A stretch of DNA of 64,000 nucleotides from contig JH720293.1 in NCBI GenBank assembly GCA_000231825.2, forward strand, positions 3,626,826-3,690,825, in the 5' to 3' direction. Source of the stretch: Tetrahymena elliotti 4EA (taxonomy: Eukaryota > Ciliophora > Oligohymenophorea > Hymenostomatida > Tetrahymenidae). Of the stretch, positions 1 through 12,436 are shown piece after piece (the stretch's first letter is position 1; each line of letters starts with the position of its first letter). The notes under the pieces are model-generated. The model was given only the letters and a program-made list of their open reading frames with translations. It was not told the origin of the DNA and did no database searches. A program made the position numbers and the translations under genes.

Positions 1-262
1 TTAAAAAAGAGTTAAGATAGATAAATTGAATTATTAATTGAATAAATTAATGATTGATAGATCATAGATATTTTAAAATATTTAATTTGATCAGCGAAAA
101 TACAATCTCTTTTATTAATTAGAATTTGTCTTTAAAAAGCCAATATTGGTTAAATCATAATCATAATTTAACAAAATATTAACTTAAAGTTTAAAATATT
201 GTATTATTTATTAATTTTGATCAAAATTTATATAGTAAGCATCTAGTTTCAATTAGATTAAA

Positions 263-3200
263 ATGGATAGATTTCTACCTTTGACTGTAATTGAAACATT
301 TTTTTAAATATTAAGTCTAATAAATGTTTAATTCTTTACTTGATAAATTAGATTAGCAAAACCTACAACATCGATCATGCTGTTGTTGAGAAAATTATTA
401 AAGAAAAAAATTTGAAAACTAGATAAGAAATTATGAATTTTTTCGCACTAAACAAGGATAAAATACAGAGTTTATTTTAGGATAATCAAATTGAATCTAT
501 AATAAATGAAGAATTTCTAGACACATAAAATATAGTTCTAAAATCAATACCAAATTTGAAAGTTAGCAAATGCTTAAAAGCAAACTAGGACATTGTTTAG
601 GCTTATTCTAACTTTATGTAGGAGATGTTTCCAAAGTAAAAGGATTTATTCAATGATTTATAGTAGAATCATCTCATATGGCCAAAATATATAGGGTCCC
701 TTTTAATCCCTATAGAAGTCACTGATTTACCTACTACTTTATAAATAAACTAAGAACTATGTATTGATTTAGGAACTTTTGAATTGGAGACTAAGGAAGT
801 CTAATATGCTAAGAAAAAATATATATTTAATGTAAATTAAGAGAGTCTATATATCTTAATTAATACGAAAAGAAAAGAATATGTAAATAAAATAATTTTT
901 TTTTAGATTGACTTTTTAATAAATAAATTAATTAATAATAATCTCTATTAACAACAGCTTGGAAGGATAAATCATAGATTCTTTTTTATATGGAATATAC
1001 TTAGCTCAAATTAGTTTGCTAATTTTAGAGTGTTTCTTCATAAGATTGAATCCAAAAACTGCTTGCAAATAAGGTTTGATGTAAGAATAAAATATTTATT
1101 TTGTAAAACTTAAATACAAATTATATATGAAGGTTTTTGTGACAGAAAAGATATGCACTTTATCTTCTAATGATAAAGAAGAAGATAAAAATATTTTCAA
1201 TAAAGAAAGTTTAAAAGATATGAGCATGGAAGACTAAAAAAAACTAGTTTTATAAAAATATGCAAGTGAGTCTATTAAAGTTATGAAAGCATTTCTTTAT
1301 GTGAAAGAGACTATCCCAGCCATACTTACACCAATAGAAAAAAGTTTAGATTTATTAGGTTGTATTCAATATAGAATGGTGTATAGATAAACATAGGTAA
1401 AACATTAATGAATTACTAAGAGAATTCTTTTAAGTATTTTATTTATTTATTTAAATGTAGGGAATTTTCTTTTAAATGGTTCCTTTGAAACTCGTGGTAA
1501 AACCAGGCTTACTTGGTTACTATCAAGAATAAAATTAAATTTAAAAAATTGAAGAATAAAATCAATAGCAGAGCTAATAAAAAATTATTGATATGCTGAG
1601 TTTAGCAGAAAAAGTTGGTTAAGATATCTTTTTGAAAGAAGCTAGAGAAAGAGACTTAGAAATGTATGAAGTGAACTAAATGGAGGAAGAATACAAATTC
1701 AATGATAAAGAAGCAAATAAAAAAAAGAATGGATCTTATGAATAAAATGAATATAAAACAGATGAAATAAAAAATGAACCTGTTAAAAAGTCTAAAGATC
1801 CCAAAAAAGCTAATTTTAAAAATGGAAAATAGAGTAGCAAAGAAAACGTATCAGATAAAAAAATACCATCAGATGAATAAGAAATGTAAAATAGTAGTAA
1901 TAGTATTGAAGAAAATGATAATAACGATGATGAAGAATAAAATGAAGAAGATGATGAAACGGATAATAAAGTTTATCAAGATGAAGATGATGCAGAGCAA
2001 GGAGATGAATTTTTTAAAAATTTAGATCCTAATTATGATGATTAAAATAATTAAGAAAATATGTGGATAAATGGATCAGAAATGATTAATAGGATTAGTT
2101 CATATGCTTCTGAATCTTCATAGAATAGTGATATTGGTAGTCTATTAGGAGTAAATGATCAGCAGATAACAGACTACTTTAATTTATAAAATCCTCCTAG
2201 TATATTTTAAACAGATCTTTTTGAATATCAATAGTAAGCTCTTACTTGGATGCTTTACAAAGAAAAAGCTCTTACTTTTGAGGAAGCTGCAAGACCCGAG
2301 ATTAAAGATAGACCAAGAGAATTAAATGAGTTTTGGTGTGAACTGTTATTCCTTGATGGATCTCTTATGTATTATAATGAATATTCTCAGTCATTTTCAC
2401 ATCGTTTCTAAAAAAGTGAGGCTAATATGCAAAATGGAGGCATTTTAGCAGATGAAATGGGATTAGGTAAAACAGTTATGGCTTTAAGTTTAATTGCTTC
2501 AAATCTACCTAAAATTGATCATAAAAGCAATCCTGTTATTATAGGACTGAATGACTAAGTTAGAAAGAAAATTAAAAAAAATAAAAATTAAAAGGAAGAT
2601 CAAGACATGATTGAAGCATTTGAGAATAAAAAAAGATAAGGCTTAATCAGAGCTGCCACTTTAATTATATTACCTCTTTCAGTTTTAACTTAATGGATAA
2701 ATGAAGTTAATCGCCACTTTAAAAAATCATCAATCTTTTACTTTGAATATTACGAGTCTAAAAGTAGATCAAGTCCCATCCTCCATCTATATGACATAGT
2801 TTTTACTACCTATAATATCCTAGGAATGGAGTATAAAAATTACTTTATTTCTGGAGCTCCATAAAAAACAAACCTTTTCAACTATTATTGGCATAGAATT
2901 ATTCTTGATGAAGTAAAACTTTATTTAGTTTTATATAAAATAAATAATCAATTTTAACACAATATTAAAATCCAAAAAAATTTTTAAAAATTTCTTAAAT
3001 TTTTCAGTTCAAAAATTTAAAATATCTTAAAAATTTCTAATTAATACTGAAATAACTAAGTAAATATCTTTAAATATTTTATTAGGCTCATACCATAAAA
3101 GGTAAAGGAAATAATTGTTCTAAAGGTGCATATAACTTGCAAGCAGAGAATAGATGGTGCATGACAGGTACACCAATTCATAACTGTTTTGATGATTTAT

Positions 3201-4995
3201 ATAGTTTAATATACTTTTTAAAGTATGACACTTTCCAAGATTATTATTGGTGGAATAAGCATATAAATAATTGTGAAAATAATGAGGAAGTTTTTAAGTT
3301 ATTATAAAATATTTTGAGGCCTATACTTTTACGTCGTACAAAAAAATCAAAGTATAATGATGGAACAAGTATTATTAAAATCCCTAAAAAGACACAAAAG
3401 ATATTGTTGATACCTTTTAAAAAAGCAGAAAAATAGATATACTAAAAACTTCAATATCAATCTAAGAAATTATTGAAAAATATTCTAATTGATAAAAACT
3501 ATTTTTCTTCAAACTATCTTCATATATTTTCAATCATGACAAAGTTAAGATAAATGTGTGATAGTGTAATGCTAATGCTAAATAAAACTCCAATGATAAA
3601 GATAAAATAAGAAATAGAAAATTTAGAATAATAAATTGTAAAGAATCAATAAACTACTTTAACAGAAGCTTCTGCATATAGTTTTTTTATAAGCAAAATA
3701 GTTGATAATATAATGTCAGATAATAATGATTAATACAATTAAAATATGAATAATGCTAGATAAAGGAACTAGTAAATCAATCAATAGCAATAATAATAAA
3801 TGTAATAAAAGGATTAGTTTAAAAAATAAGTTCAATAAAACTTAATAAAAAATGATTTAACTGAATGCTTTTGTACATTGCCCTATGAATAAGAAGTTGC
3901 AATACTTTAATGTGGTCATTTTTATCATAAAGAATGTATAAAAGCTGCCTATCATTCTTAAAGAAATTCAAATATAACTCCTGTTTGTCCTTTATGCAGA
4001 GCAAACTTTGAGGAAAACCAAATTTACACAATTAATTTGTATTTAAAATTGCTTCAATTTTTTATTATGCTTATTAAATAAATTTTAATTTTAAACTAGG
4101 CATCAAGCAAAAGAAGAAGCTAAAAATCTTTAATAAAAAGTACAAAATAATGTCCTTTAACAAATTAGAGATAAAAAAGAAAAGCTCAAAGTTTTAAAGG
4201 TTTTTTCTCCTGAAAGCACAAAACTTTAGATTATTGTCAAAGAAGTTAAGAAGGTATAAAAGATGAATGAGAAAGTTATTATTTATTCTTAGTTTTTAAC
4301 TTTTTTAACTTACTTACAGAAAGTTTTAAATGAAAAAGATGTAAGATACACAGTAAAACATTAATTTTTTATTGGCTTGAAACAAATTAAATTAAATTTT
4401 AAAAAAATAGAGACTTGATGGTACTATGAATAAAAAAGATAGAGCAACAGCAATTAAAACGTTTAGTGAGTAATCTGAATTTACAGCAATATTGATATCT
4501 CTCAAAGCTGGTGCATTTGGACTTAATTTAGTTGCAGCTAATCATGTATTTATATGTGACCCTTGGTATAATCCAGCTATTGAGGTGCTTTTAATTTAAA
4601 AAATTTTTAATTTAAATTTAAATTTCATATTAAATAAGGAATAAGCAATAGAAAGATGTCATAGAATAGGATAAACAAAGAGAGTTCAAGTAATTAACTT
4701 CATAATGGAGTCTTCAATAGAAGAAAGAATAGTCTAATGTTAAAAAAAGAAAAGAAGCATGATATAGAATACTCTTTACATTCAAAAGAATAACTTAAGT
4801 TAATAAGAAAAAGAACAAGATATATAATCTAAAATGAAAGAAATAAGATACATAATTGGTTTTGAAGAAGATGAAAACTAAGATGAAAAATCTATTTCTT
4901 AAAAAGATGAAGACCTCCTTTATGAAGAAAAAAATATAGACATCAATGATTTTGATGATGCTGAAGAAACTATTGTTAAAGAAATTGATGTGTGA
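263..4995 (+). CDS. SNF2-family helicase with embedded RING finger (HLTF/Rad5-like)
   Basis: Predicted exons 263-286, 352-1080, 1133-1396, 1461-2912, 3086-4038, 4100-4352, 4411-4584, 4639-4995, giving 1401 aa with stop TGA. Motif [14 protein letters not shown] lies near residue 665, motif II LDEAH near 820, followed by [11 protein letters not shown] and [13 protein letters not shown]-like cluster ([22 protein letters not shown]) sits near residue 1080, between the two helicase lobes. Motif VI HRIGQTKR is near 1290. A RING between the lobes is the hallmark of Rad5/HLTF/Rad16/SHPRH proteins, which are nuclear DNA translocases and E3 ubiquitin ligases in DNA-damage tolerance or repair. The first RING cysteine pair is spaced C-x-C rather than C-x2-C. 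Residues 380-560 are acidic and Gln-rich. No HIRAN domain was recognised. The first exon (8 codons) is the least certain part; the next in-frame ATG is at 433. Confidence 0.9.
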
Positions 4996-5455
4996 TAACT
5001 CTATATAATATATAGATCGTTGCATTTATTTAATATAATTTAAAAATTATAATCAATTATTTTTCTTAAAATTCTTTCTCTTGGAATAAATTTAATTGTT
5101 TTATTGTTTGCTTAACGCTTAACACTCCAAATTTGTTTTATATTAATCTAAAAAATAAATGAGTGCTTGTTTGAGTGACTATTGTTTTAGGGCACTCAAA
5201 AATTTAACTTTTTTTCTCAATGTTTGTAAAAAAATTCCTTAAATGCTCTGAGATTATTTTCAATTATTTTACAATATTTTAACTACTATGTTAATTTCAA
5301 TTTGAGTTGCTAAAATAGTAGTAAATAGATAAGTATAGCTTTAGAATTAAGACAAAACTTATTAAATCTATTCATAATGAGAAAGAGTATTAATTACCAA
5401 GTTACTTATTCCTAAACAAAATATTTTTATTTTTAATTTGGAATTTGAAGATGAT

Positions 5456-5533
5456 TTAATTTAGGAAAAAAAATTAAAATATAACTATCATTAAAATTAC
5501 TGTGGTTAATTTAGGAAAAAAAATTAAAATATA
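5456..5533. repeat. 28-bp direct repeat with 50-bp period abutting the gap
   Basis: The unit beginning TTAATTTAGGAAAAAAAATT and ending AAAATATA occurs at 5456-5483 and again, identical, at 5506-5533. The second copy ends exactly where the run of N begins. This fits a tandem array with a period of about 50 bp that was collapsed or left unresolved in assembly. Confidence 0.85.
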
Positions 5534-5633
5534 NNNNNNNNNNNNNNNNNNNNNNNNNNNNNNNNNNNNNNNNNNNNNNNNNNNNNNNNNNNNNNNNNNN
5601 NNNNNNNNNNNNNNNNNNNNNNNNNNNNNNNNN
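5534..5633. other. Assembly gap (100 N)
   Basis: A run of exactly 100 N, probably a placeholder gap of unknown true size. The sequence after it (from 5634) does not continue the repeat seen before it. Confidence 0.99.
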
Positions 5634-6024
5634 AGAATTAAAAGTAATTTTTTTTATATAAATTAAGTAAAAGTATTCATTGTAACTAGTCATCTAATAT
5701 ATTTATATTTTATATACTAGCATTAGAAATAAAAGGAATAACAAAGAAAAAATTTGTTTAAAATAATTCAAAGAAATTTATTTAATTAAGATTTTAAAGT
5801 TTACTATTCTTAAAAATTGAATTTATTCTATTTAAAATATATATAATGCTTCAAATCACTTTAAATCATTTGCGATAGTCTATTAGATTTTATTTAATTT
5901 TATATTTACATATCAAACATAAAAAAAAACAGTAATTTCTTACATAATTATAAATAATTAATTGAGTAATAAATTAAATATAATAAGTTTTGCAAAAAAA
6001 GTTATAAAAATACCTTAGTTATAC

Positions 6025-7203
6025 ATGAGCACACAACCAAACACACCTTCAACTTAAAGTACTGGAAACAGCAATTTTTAGAAATAAATGAGCTAATTAC
6101 TAAGCTCAAATATTACAATTGATGTTAAAGAATTTTAGAGAATGTATAATAATTTGTATGGGATTACTAGACCAGTGAATTTAACATCTCCATAAACTAC
6201 TGAAAAGATTTTAGCAAGCTCATCTATTCCTTATTATCCACCCTAAAATATAAATAAAGCTGAATTTTATAGATAATTAGCTTTAGAGAAGAAGGACAAC
6301 AAAAAGATTGTTGAATTAGCTGATAAAGAATCGAAAAAAGAAGTTGAAAATGCAATAAAGAGATTGTAGAACAAGAAATTAAAAAAATAGATTTAAGAAG
6401 GATAAAAAAAGAATCTTGAAAAGAAGATAAAAATGCTTGATGATAACGTTTAATATGTTGTTGATCTCTATAAAACAGTAAAATATTTATTTTATTTAAT
6501 TTTTATTTTACGAAAACATAAAATAAAATTTTTTTCAGACAGAATATTAAGATGGTTTTAAACTTAAATTTGTAATTGTTAATAGATCAATCAAGCAAGA
6601 GATAAATTAGAGGAGGAATCTCGCAAAAATTAGCAAAGACTTAAAAATCTACGTAAAGAATCATAAGAAAATATTAAAAAGATTAGAGAGGATATAATTC
6701 TATAAAAAATTTAAGAGAAAAGAAAATTACAAAGTATTTCTTAAATAAACATTATGGCTATCAAGAAGAGGAATGAAGAGGAATAAGAATAAAATATGAA
6801 GAGACGTTTAGATATGTTAAACAAAAAGAAATAATCTTAAACTAAACTTGTACAATTTCATAAATCGAAAATTTAAAACATAAAAGATTAATCTGTAGTT
6901 GATATCAAGCAGCAAGAAGAAACTGAGGAAAAGCTTTTGGAAGCTTAAAAAATTCTACGTAAAATTGTAGAAGAAGAAGAGAAACTTACTGATGTTATGA
7001 GATTCAATGAAGAAGAAAAGTATCGTATGAGAAGTGAATTAGGGTTAGTTTTACCATAATAAAAGCATCATGCTTCACACTATGATTCATAAGGCTTTTA
7101 AACTCCTCATAATCTTTCAAATGGCTATCAATAACATAATACATATTCTAACAGAGAAAAAGAGTAAAAATCAGGCAATAATACTTTTCTTACTAGTGTC
7201 TGA
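6025..7203 (+). CDS. Charged coiled-coil protein, function unknown
   Basis: Exons 6025-6477 and 6586-7203 give 356 aa, ATG to TGA. The single 108-bp intron is placed because only the acceptor at 6585 keeps the downstream frame open. The first 90 residues are Ser/Thr/Asn-rich. Residues of about 90-330 are dominated by Lys, Glu, Arg and Gln with heptad-like spacing (e.g. LEEESRKNQQRLKNLRKES), suggesting a long helical coiled coil. The C-terminus is His/Tyr/Asn-rich and probably disordered. No enzymatic motif, signal peptide or membrane segment is visible, and I recognise no family. Structural or cytoskeletal roles are common for such ciliate proteins, but nothing here shows that. Confidence 0.75.
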
Positions 7204-8375
7204 AAAATATCTATGAAAACTATAATTAAAGAAAAATAATTATCATTCAAGTATTTAGGTTTATATTAATTTCATAAATCAATTCTATTTTGATTCTTCT
7301 CACTTTTAAAGATATTTTTTCACACAAAATTTATGTTTTTTCTTTGCTAATAAACTTAATTTTTAATATGACAAGCAAATCTCATATTATAAGTCCAGTA
7401 AATATTTTAAATCTAATGAATATTGTCTATTTTTATTCCATTAAATTTTTATCAATTACAAAAGTAAATTGCTAATTAAATTAAGTTTTACTTACTTTCA
7501 TCAATTCAAAGACAATAATTTTATGTTTGGTTGAAAATAATTTTTCAAGTTTGAAGCTTTTATGTTTATTACTAATTCTTTAAATAATGTTTTGAGATTT
7601 TATTCTATTTGAATGATTAGCAAGCAGAATTAAATTTTTGTAAAAAAATAATTTTTAATCTCTAAAAAATTAGCTATGTCTAAGAATCTGAAATTACTTC
7701 ATCGTATTTTTTGTTCCATAATAAAAACTAAATTTATTTTTCAATTTAAAACTTCTAAAACGTAAATTGAAGATTCAACTCACAATCCTTTAATTGATTG
7801 ATTAGTTTTACTAAGAAAATAAGCTGAAATTTTATCATGAGAATGATTTAAATATTTTGCCATTATAGTTTCAATGATGAAAGAATAAAATTGATATCTC
7901 CAAATAATAATATTTTTTTATCAAATGTGTTTTTCAATTTTTAGTTTTTTAATTAAGTTCAACTAAGAAGAAGATGTCTCTCTTCTCAAATATAATAAGA
8001 ATTTATGAAATTATTTTTTGAAAATTAGAGAGGAAAGAGAAAAAATGTATTTTGACATAAAAATGTTGCAAACTTAGGAGTTCTTTGAGAGAAAGATAAT
8101 AGTAAGTAATAAATTTCTATATAAAATTGGGATGCAAACTATTCTTAACTCAACCAGAAAAAATGAATTGTTTATCTCTTTTTTTTAATTTGGATATAAT
8201 TAATAAACCTTTTTGGCATGAAATACTTGTGTTTTTTCAATAAGTTGAAAAGACTCACTTAATAATCAAAAATAATAAATTGGATAATCACATTTACAAT
8301 TTATTTTAATCCAAAAGATTTCAGAAATTTTTTATTTTTAAAAATTGAAAAAATATTAGTGAAATATTGTAGACA
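7204..8375. other. AT-rich intergenic spacer
   Basis: Spacer between two genes on the same strand, with homopolymer A and T runs. I see no open frame with coding-like composition on either strand and no RNA gene. It presumably contains the promoter of the gamma-glutamyl hydrolase gene. Confidence 0.55.
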
Positions 8376-9389
8376 ATGTAGAAATAATTACTGTTATTGA
8401 GCTTATTAGTATTGAGTGCTTTAGCAAACTAATGTCAAAATTAATACTAACCTGTTTTTGGTGTTTTGACCTAGCCTTCAAATGATTTGAACTAAACTTT
8501 GTACCCAGCTGATAAATATTCTTATATTGCTAGCTCTTATGTCAAATGGTTAATGGCTAGTGGAGCAAGAGTAGTTCCAATTCCTTATGATATCACTGAA
8601 GAAGAATAAGACTTCTTCTTGAGTAAAGTCAACGGTTTACTCTACCCAGGTGGAGATGCTTCATTGTGGGAGGATGAAGAAACTCATACTGGACTCTCAT
8701 AAATGACCTTAGCTGGAAAAAGATTAATGAATAAGGTTATAGAAATGAATAAGAATGGAACATACTTCCCATTATTAGGAACTTGCCTGGGATATGAACT
8801 TATTTCTATTGCTCTTACTGATGATGATAAGGTTTTAGATTAACTTAATTCTACAAACCATGTCCTTAACACCTAAATTTATAATATATCATAAAGTTTG
8901 ATGTATTCTTCTTTAAGCAATAAATAATTAGATGCTATTGAAAATAAAAAGGCTCTTTACTATAATCATAGATATGGTTTAACTTTATAACATTTTAACA
9001 ACATCACTGCTTTGAACTCTTTTTTCAGATTAACAGCATTTGCCTTTGATAATAATAATACACCTTTCGTTTCCACACTTGAAGGTAAGGGAATTCCCAT
9101 TTATGGTAATTAATTCCATCCTGAAAAGAACTCATATGAATGGTTAAGCTCTGTTCATGCTAACCATTCTCCTGAAGCTATTGAAGTTGCCTAAGCTATG
9201 GGTAATTTTATAGTAAATGAAGCTAGAAAAAATAAAAATTCTTTCACATAAGAAGAACTTGAATAATACAACATTGAAGGTTTCCCTTCTACACCAGTCT
9301 ATGATGCATTTGTCTCAGCTTATGTTTTTAAAAACAAAAACTTCACTGAGTCATTTTCAGCTACTAATAATTTACATTCTATTTTATGA
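8376..9389 (+). CDS. Secreted gamma-glutamyl hydrolase (peptidase C26)
   Basis: Intronless, 337 aa, stop TGA at 9387-9389. It starts with a hydrophobic signal peptide (MQKQLLLLSLLVLSALANQ). Family features follow in order: YVKWLMASGARVVPI, LLYPGGDA, the nucleophile motif GTCLGYELI with Cys137, and NQFHPEKNSYEW with His248. These match the class I glutamine-amidotransferase-like fold of gamma-glutamyl hydrolase, which trims polyglutamate tails from folates and antifolates in lysosomes or outside the cell. Length agrees with the animal and plant enzymes (about 310-350 aa). Several N-x-S/T sites suit a secretory protein. Gln in NQFHPE is encoded by TAA, a direct check of the ciliate code. Frames read from this DNA in other phases are shadows. 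Confidence 0.95.
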
Positions 9390-10136
9390 GTTAAAAATAT
9401 TAATTTGCAACAAAAATATATATTACATATTTAAAAAAATAATATTTTTAATAATTAAATAATTTTACTGTTCCATTAATTACAAAAACTATTAATATTT
9501 TTTAAACAATAATTTCAAAAATATCTTTTTTATTTTGCTTTTCTAATCTCATTTTTAAATTTTTCTCTAAAATCAAATCCCAAAAATCTTATTTCAATAA
9601 AAAATTTGTTATTTTTATTTTACAACAATCTTTTGAATGTATTGTATAAGTGAAATAGATCTCAAATAATTAATTAATCTAATTAAAGTGATAAACATTT
9701 ACTATCAAAAAGAAGAATAGCCAAATATTTAAGAAGTAAATTAATAAATGAATGTACTAAAACAATTATTAAATTTTTGTAAAAAATCTTTTTCAATAAA
9801 AATATTAACATTCACACAATATTTTGAAAAGTTTGATTTTAAACAAACTTGAAAATATCAACTCAAATTTCTTGAATTATTTTTGATAATTATTAAGTTG
9901 AATAATTTGATTAATTTTCTCACATCTCAAAAATTATTAGCTTTATGAATTTTAATTATTTTATAATTGATAAATATATTTTATAAGATTTTATTTACAT
10001 AAATATAACAAATAATTATAAGAATATGACAGAAATTGTAATAGTAATAACTCTTGCTTTTTTACAGAATTTGAAAATATTTTACATTATTTAGTATTTA
10101 AAGTCATAAAAATTAATTTCTTTTGTTTACCAATTT
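9390..10136. other. AT-rich spacer between convergent genes
   Basis: Tail-to-tail interval between the hydrolase gene (+) and the WASP-family gene (-). It should contain both 3' UTRs. I see no gene, RNA or structured repeat. Confidence 0.6.
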
Positions 10137-11384
10137 TCACTCATTTTCTTCATCAAGAGAATCCCAAGGACTATTATCCTGGTCTTCGTCAAGGAAATTC
10201 TTTTTTAATTACTGTCTTCTTTCTCTAATCTGTGCATTTATTTTATAAGTTAAGCTGATTGATTCTTCTTTTGTTAAAACTAAAGGATTTTATTTAGTAA
10301 CAGGTTTAAGTTTATATTTCATTCCCTTTATTTCATCCATAAGAGATTGTTTAACTTCTTGAGGAATTATTTTTGGTTTAGCATTTATTAGACTGCTGTT
10401 TCCTTAACTTTAATAACCATTTTATGTTTATTAGTTTCCTGACTCGTTTTCTAAGAGTCTTATTAGAGGTGGCGCTTATGGAATGATAGGAACTGCTCCT
10501 AATATAGTTGAGTTTCTTTACTTAATCATACTAGTTTTTGTTGCAGAAGATTAACGAAGTCTTGAGGTTGATTAGAAAGTATTTACATTTGTTTGAACTA
10601 TGGGAACCACATTCTGTGTATTAATGATTGAATTTTTTCTCAGCATCTCAAAATTTGCTTCAGGATTGGATATAGGTTAAAATTACTGCTTTTGATAAAT
10701 CATGTGCTCATGTATTTCTTTCTTTTTTTAATACTTGCTTAAAAATTCCTTTATAACATTATTTTTAATTCCTCCAACATTATTTTCATAATCCTTCTTT
10801 GATACTCCTGCCTTCCTTAAAATTTCTTTTTCCGCTTTCTTTAATTTTCCATTTAGTAAACGTGTTTCTTCCTTTTCTATATTAATATCTTAAAGAGGCC
10901 TATCATTCTCAAAGTTTTCTCTCAATTTGGAATCTTAAGCTAATTCAGGATAATTCATTTCCTCTATTTCTTTAAGCTCTCTCTCTTGATCTGTAATGTA
11001 TTAAATTTCCTGATTTAGTAAATCAGCTTCCTATTTATTACTGAAAGAGAATCCTATTAAGGTCTGAGTATTGCTTAAACGGAAATAATAGAAAAAATCA
11101 TTCAGTTTAAAATAGAATTCGTGAAAAAATTTATAGAGATATAAACGAAATGTAACATCGAATGTATTCAAATCAAACATATAAAAAACATCTCTTCCTT
11201 CTTTCAATTCATCTGAAATTGATTTATCTAAACCTAAGGCCAATCCTCCTGATAAGTTTGAAAAAACCCATCTATTATTTGAATAGAACCATATTCTGCA
11301 AGCTGCAATAAATCTTATTTCTATCTATTATCCCATTCTTTGTTTAATATGCTCAAAAATGTCTCTAGAAATAGAAAGATTCAT
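10137..11384 (-). CDS. WASP-family actin nucleation-promoting factor
   Basis: Intronless, 415 aa, ATG at 11382-11384 (complement), stop at 10137-10139. Residues 1 to about 125 resemble a WH1/EVH1 domain: FIAACRIWFYS..RWVFSNLSGG, FYMFDLNTFDVTFRLYLY, FHEFYFKLND, GFSFSNKQEADLLNQEI. Next come a basic, Gln-rich middle and a short proline patch (PIIPQAPPLIR). Near residue 344 is a WH2-like motif (QSLMDEIKGMKYKLKPV), then a central helix (SLTYKINAQIRERRQQLKK). The tail is acidic with one Trp (DNSPWDSLDEENE, Trp407). This WH1-V-C-A order is that of WASP/N-WASP, which binds actin and activates the Arp2/3 complex. I see no clear CRIB/GBD, and the proline-rich region is very short, so regulation may differ from animal WASP. 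Confidence 0.85.
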
Positions 11385-12436
11385 TTTATTAAGTCTAAAA
11401 TAGCTGAAGTATCTTTAAAATATAAACTTTATCTGGACTAAAATATTTGTAAGCAAGTTAACTTTTGAGAAAACTTTAACTTTCTCTTGCGTTTGTATAA
11501 ATAGAATATTTATGATATTGAGTATCTTATAATTTTAATTATTTTCTTCTTAAACACCAATAGAATTTAATATTTAAGGTTAATATTAAAAATTAATTTG
11601 TAAAAACTAGAGAATATTGCATGCATATCAAAATAAACAGTAATCTCTTTAAATTATTTAGCAAATGTAAATAAATTTTAACCAACATAAAATTTCATAA
11701 TTTTTTATTGGAGAATCAATTAAAAAAAATAATTTTCTTTTGAAACTTTCAAACAAAAATAATTATTAAATAAATTGCTACAAAATTTTTATTTCTAAAA
11801 TTAAAAATTGAATCTTAGTAACAAATTCGAAATTTTAAAGTTCGAAATTGTTTTTTATTAAAAAAATTGAGATAAATAAGTGATTCTTTTACTATTAATC
11901 ATAGCTTTTTGCTAGGTCGTCCCTATACAATTGGGTCTAAATCATTATTAAAACTAATATTTCTTCAATATTGAATAAAAAAACTAAAATTTTAAGATAA
12001 ATTAATCATTATGATATTTCTGTTCTTGTAAATTTGATTTCTGTAAATAAATATTTTTAAACTTTCATTTTTATTAATATTGAAAATTATTTAACTTTGT
12101 TCTAAAGTACTTAGGATTCATCTTTTGATCTAATTAAGTTATTTACTTTTTAAATGAAGTATAAAAGGCAAGTTTGACTCTTAATATAAATTAGCAAGTT
12201 TTAGTCAACTTTTATTTTTGTTATATTTTATTAAATGTTGTACTTTTAATTTTTTAGTTTGCTCAAGAAAACAGTTTTAAGATTTAAACAACTAAATTAT
12301 AGGGAAGTTAAAATAATTTATGATTAAAACATATCTCTTATAAACAATTTTAAAAGAGTGAAAATAGATTATAGATAATAACCATTATTTTCAAGATTGT
12401 TGGATTTTAATATATCAATTTATTTAACTATTATTA
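11385..12436. other. AT-rich intergenic spacer
   Basis: Upstream of the WASP-family gene and downstream of the malectin gene, both on the minus strand. A slightly GC-richer stretch near 11908-11940 has no reading frame or tRNA shape. Nothing else is recognisable. Confidence 0.55.

Larger units (their letters stand above)
4996..6024. other. AT-rich intergenic spacer with assembly gap
   Basis: This lies between the 3' end of the helicase gene and the next gene on the same strand. It contains a 28-bp direct repeat that runs into a 100-N gap. I see no coding region, tRNA or other recognisable element. It should hold the promoter of the following gene, but no motif is evident. Confidence 0.6.

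Noticed and set aside
11031..11243. Short minus-strand frame starting MALGLDKSISDELKEGRD
   Set aside because: It is an internal fragment of the WASP-family WH1 domain, visible in isolation only because TAA/TAG are not stops here. The full gene covers it.
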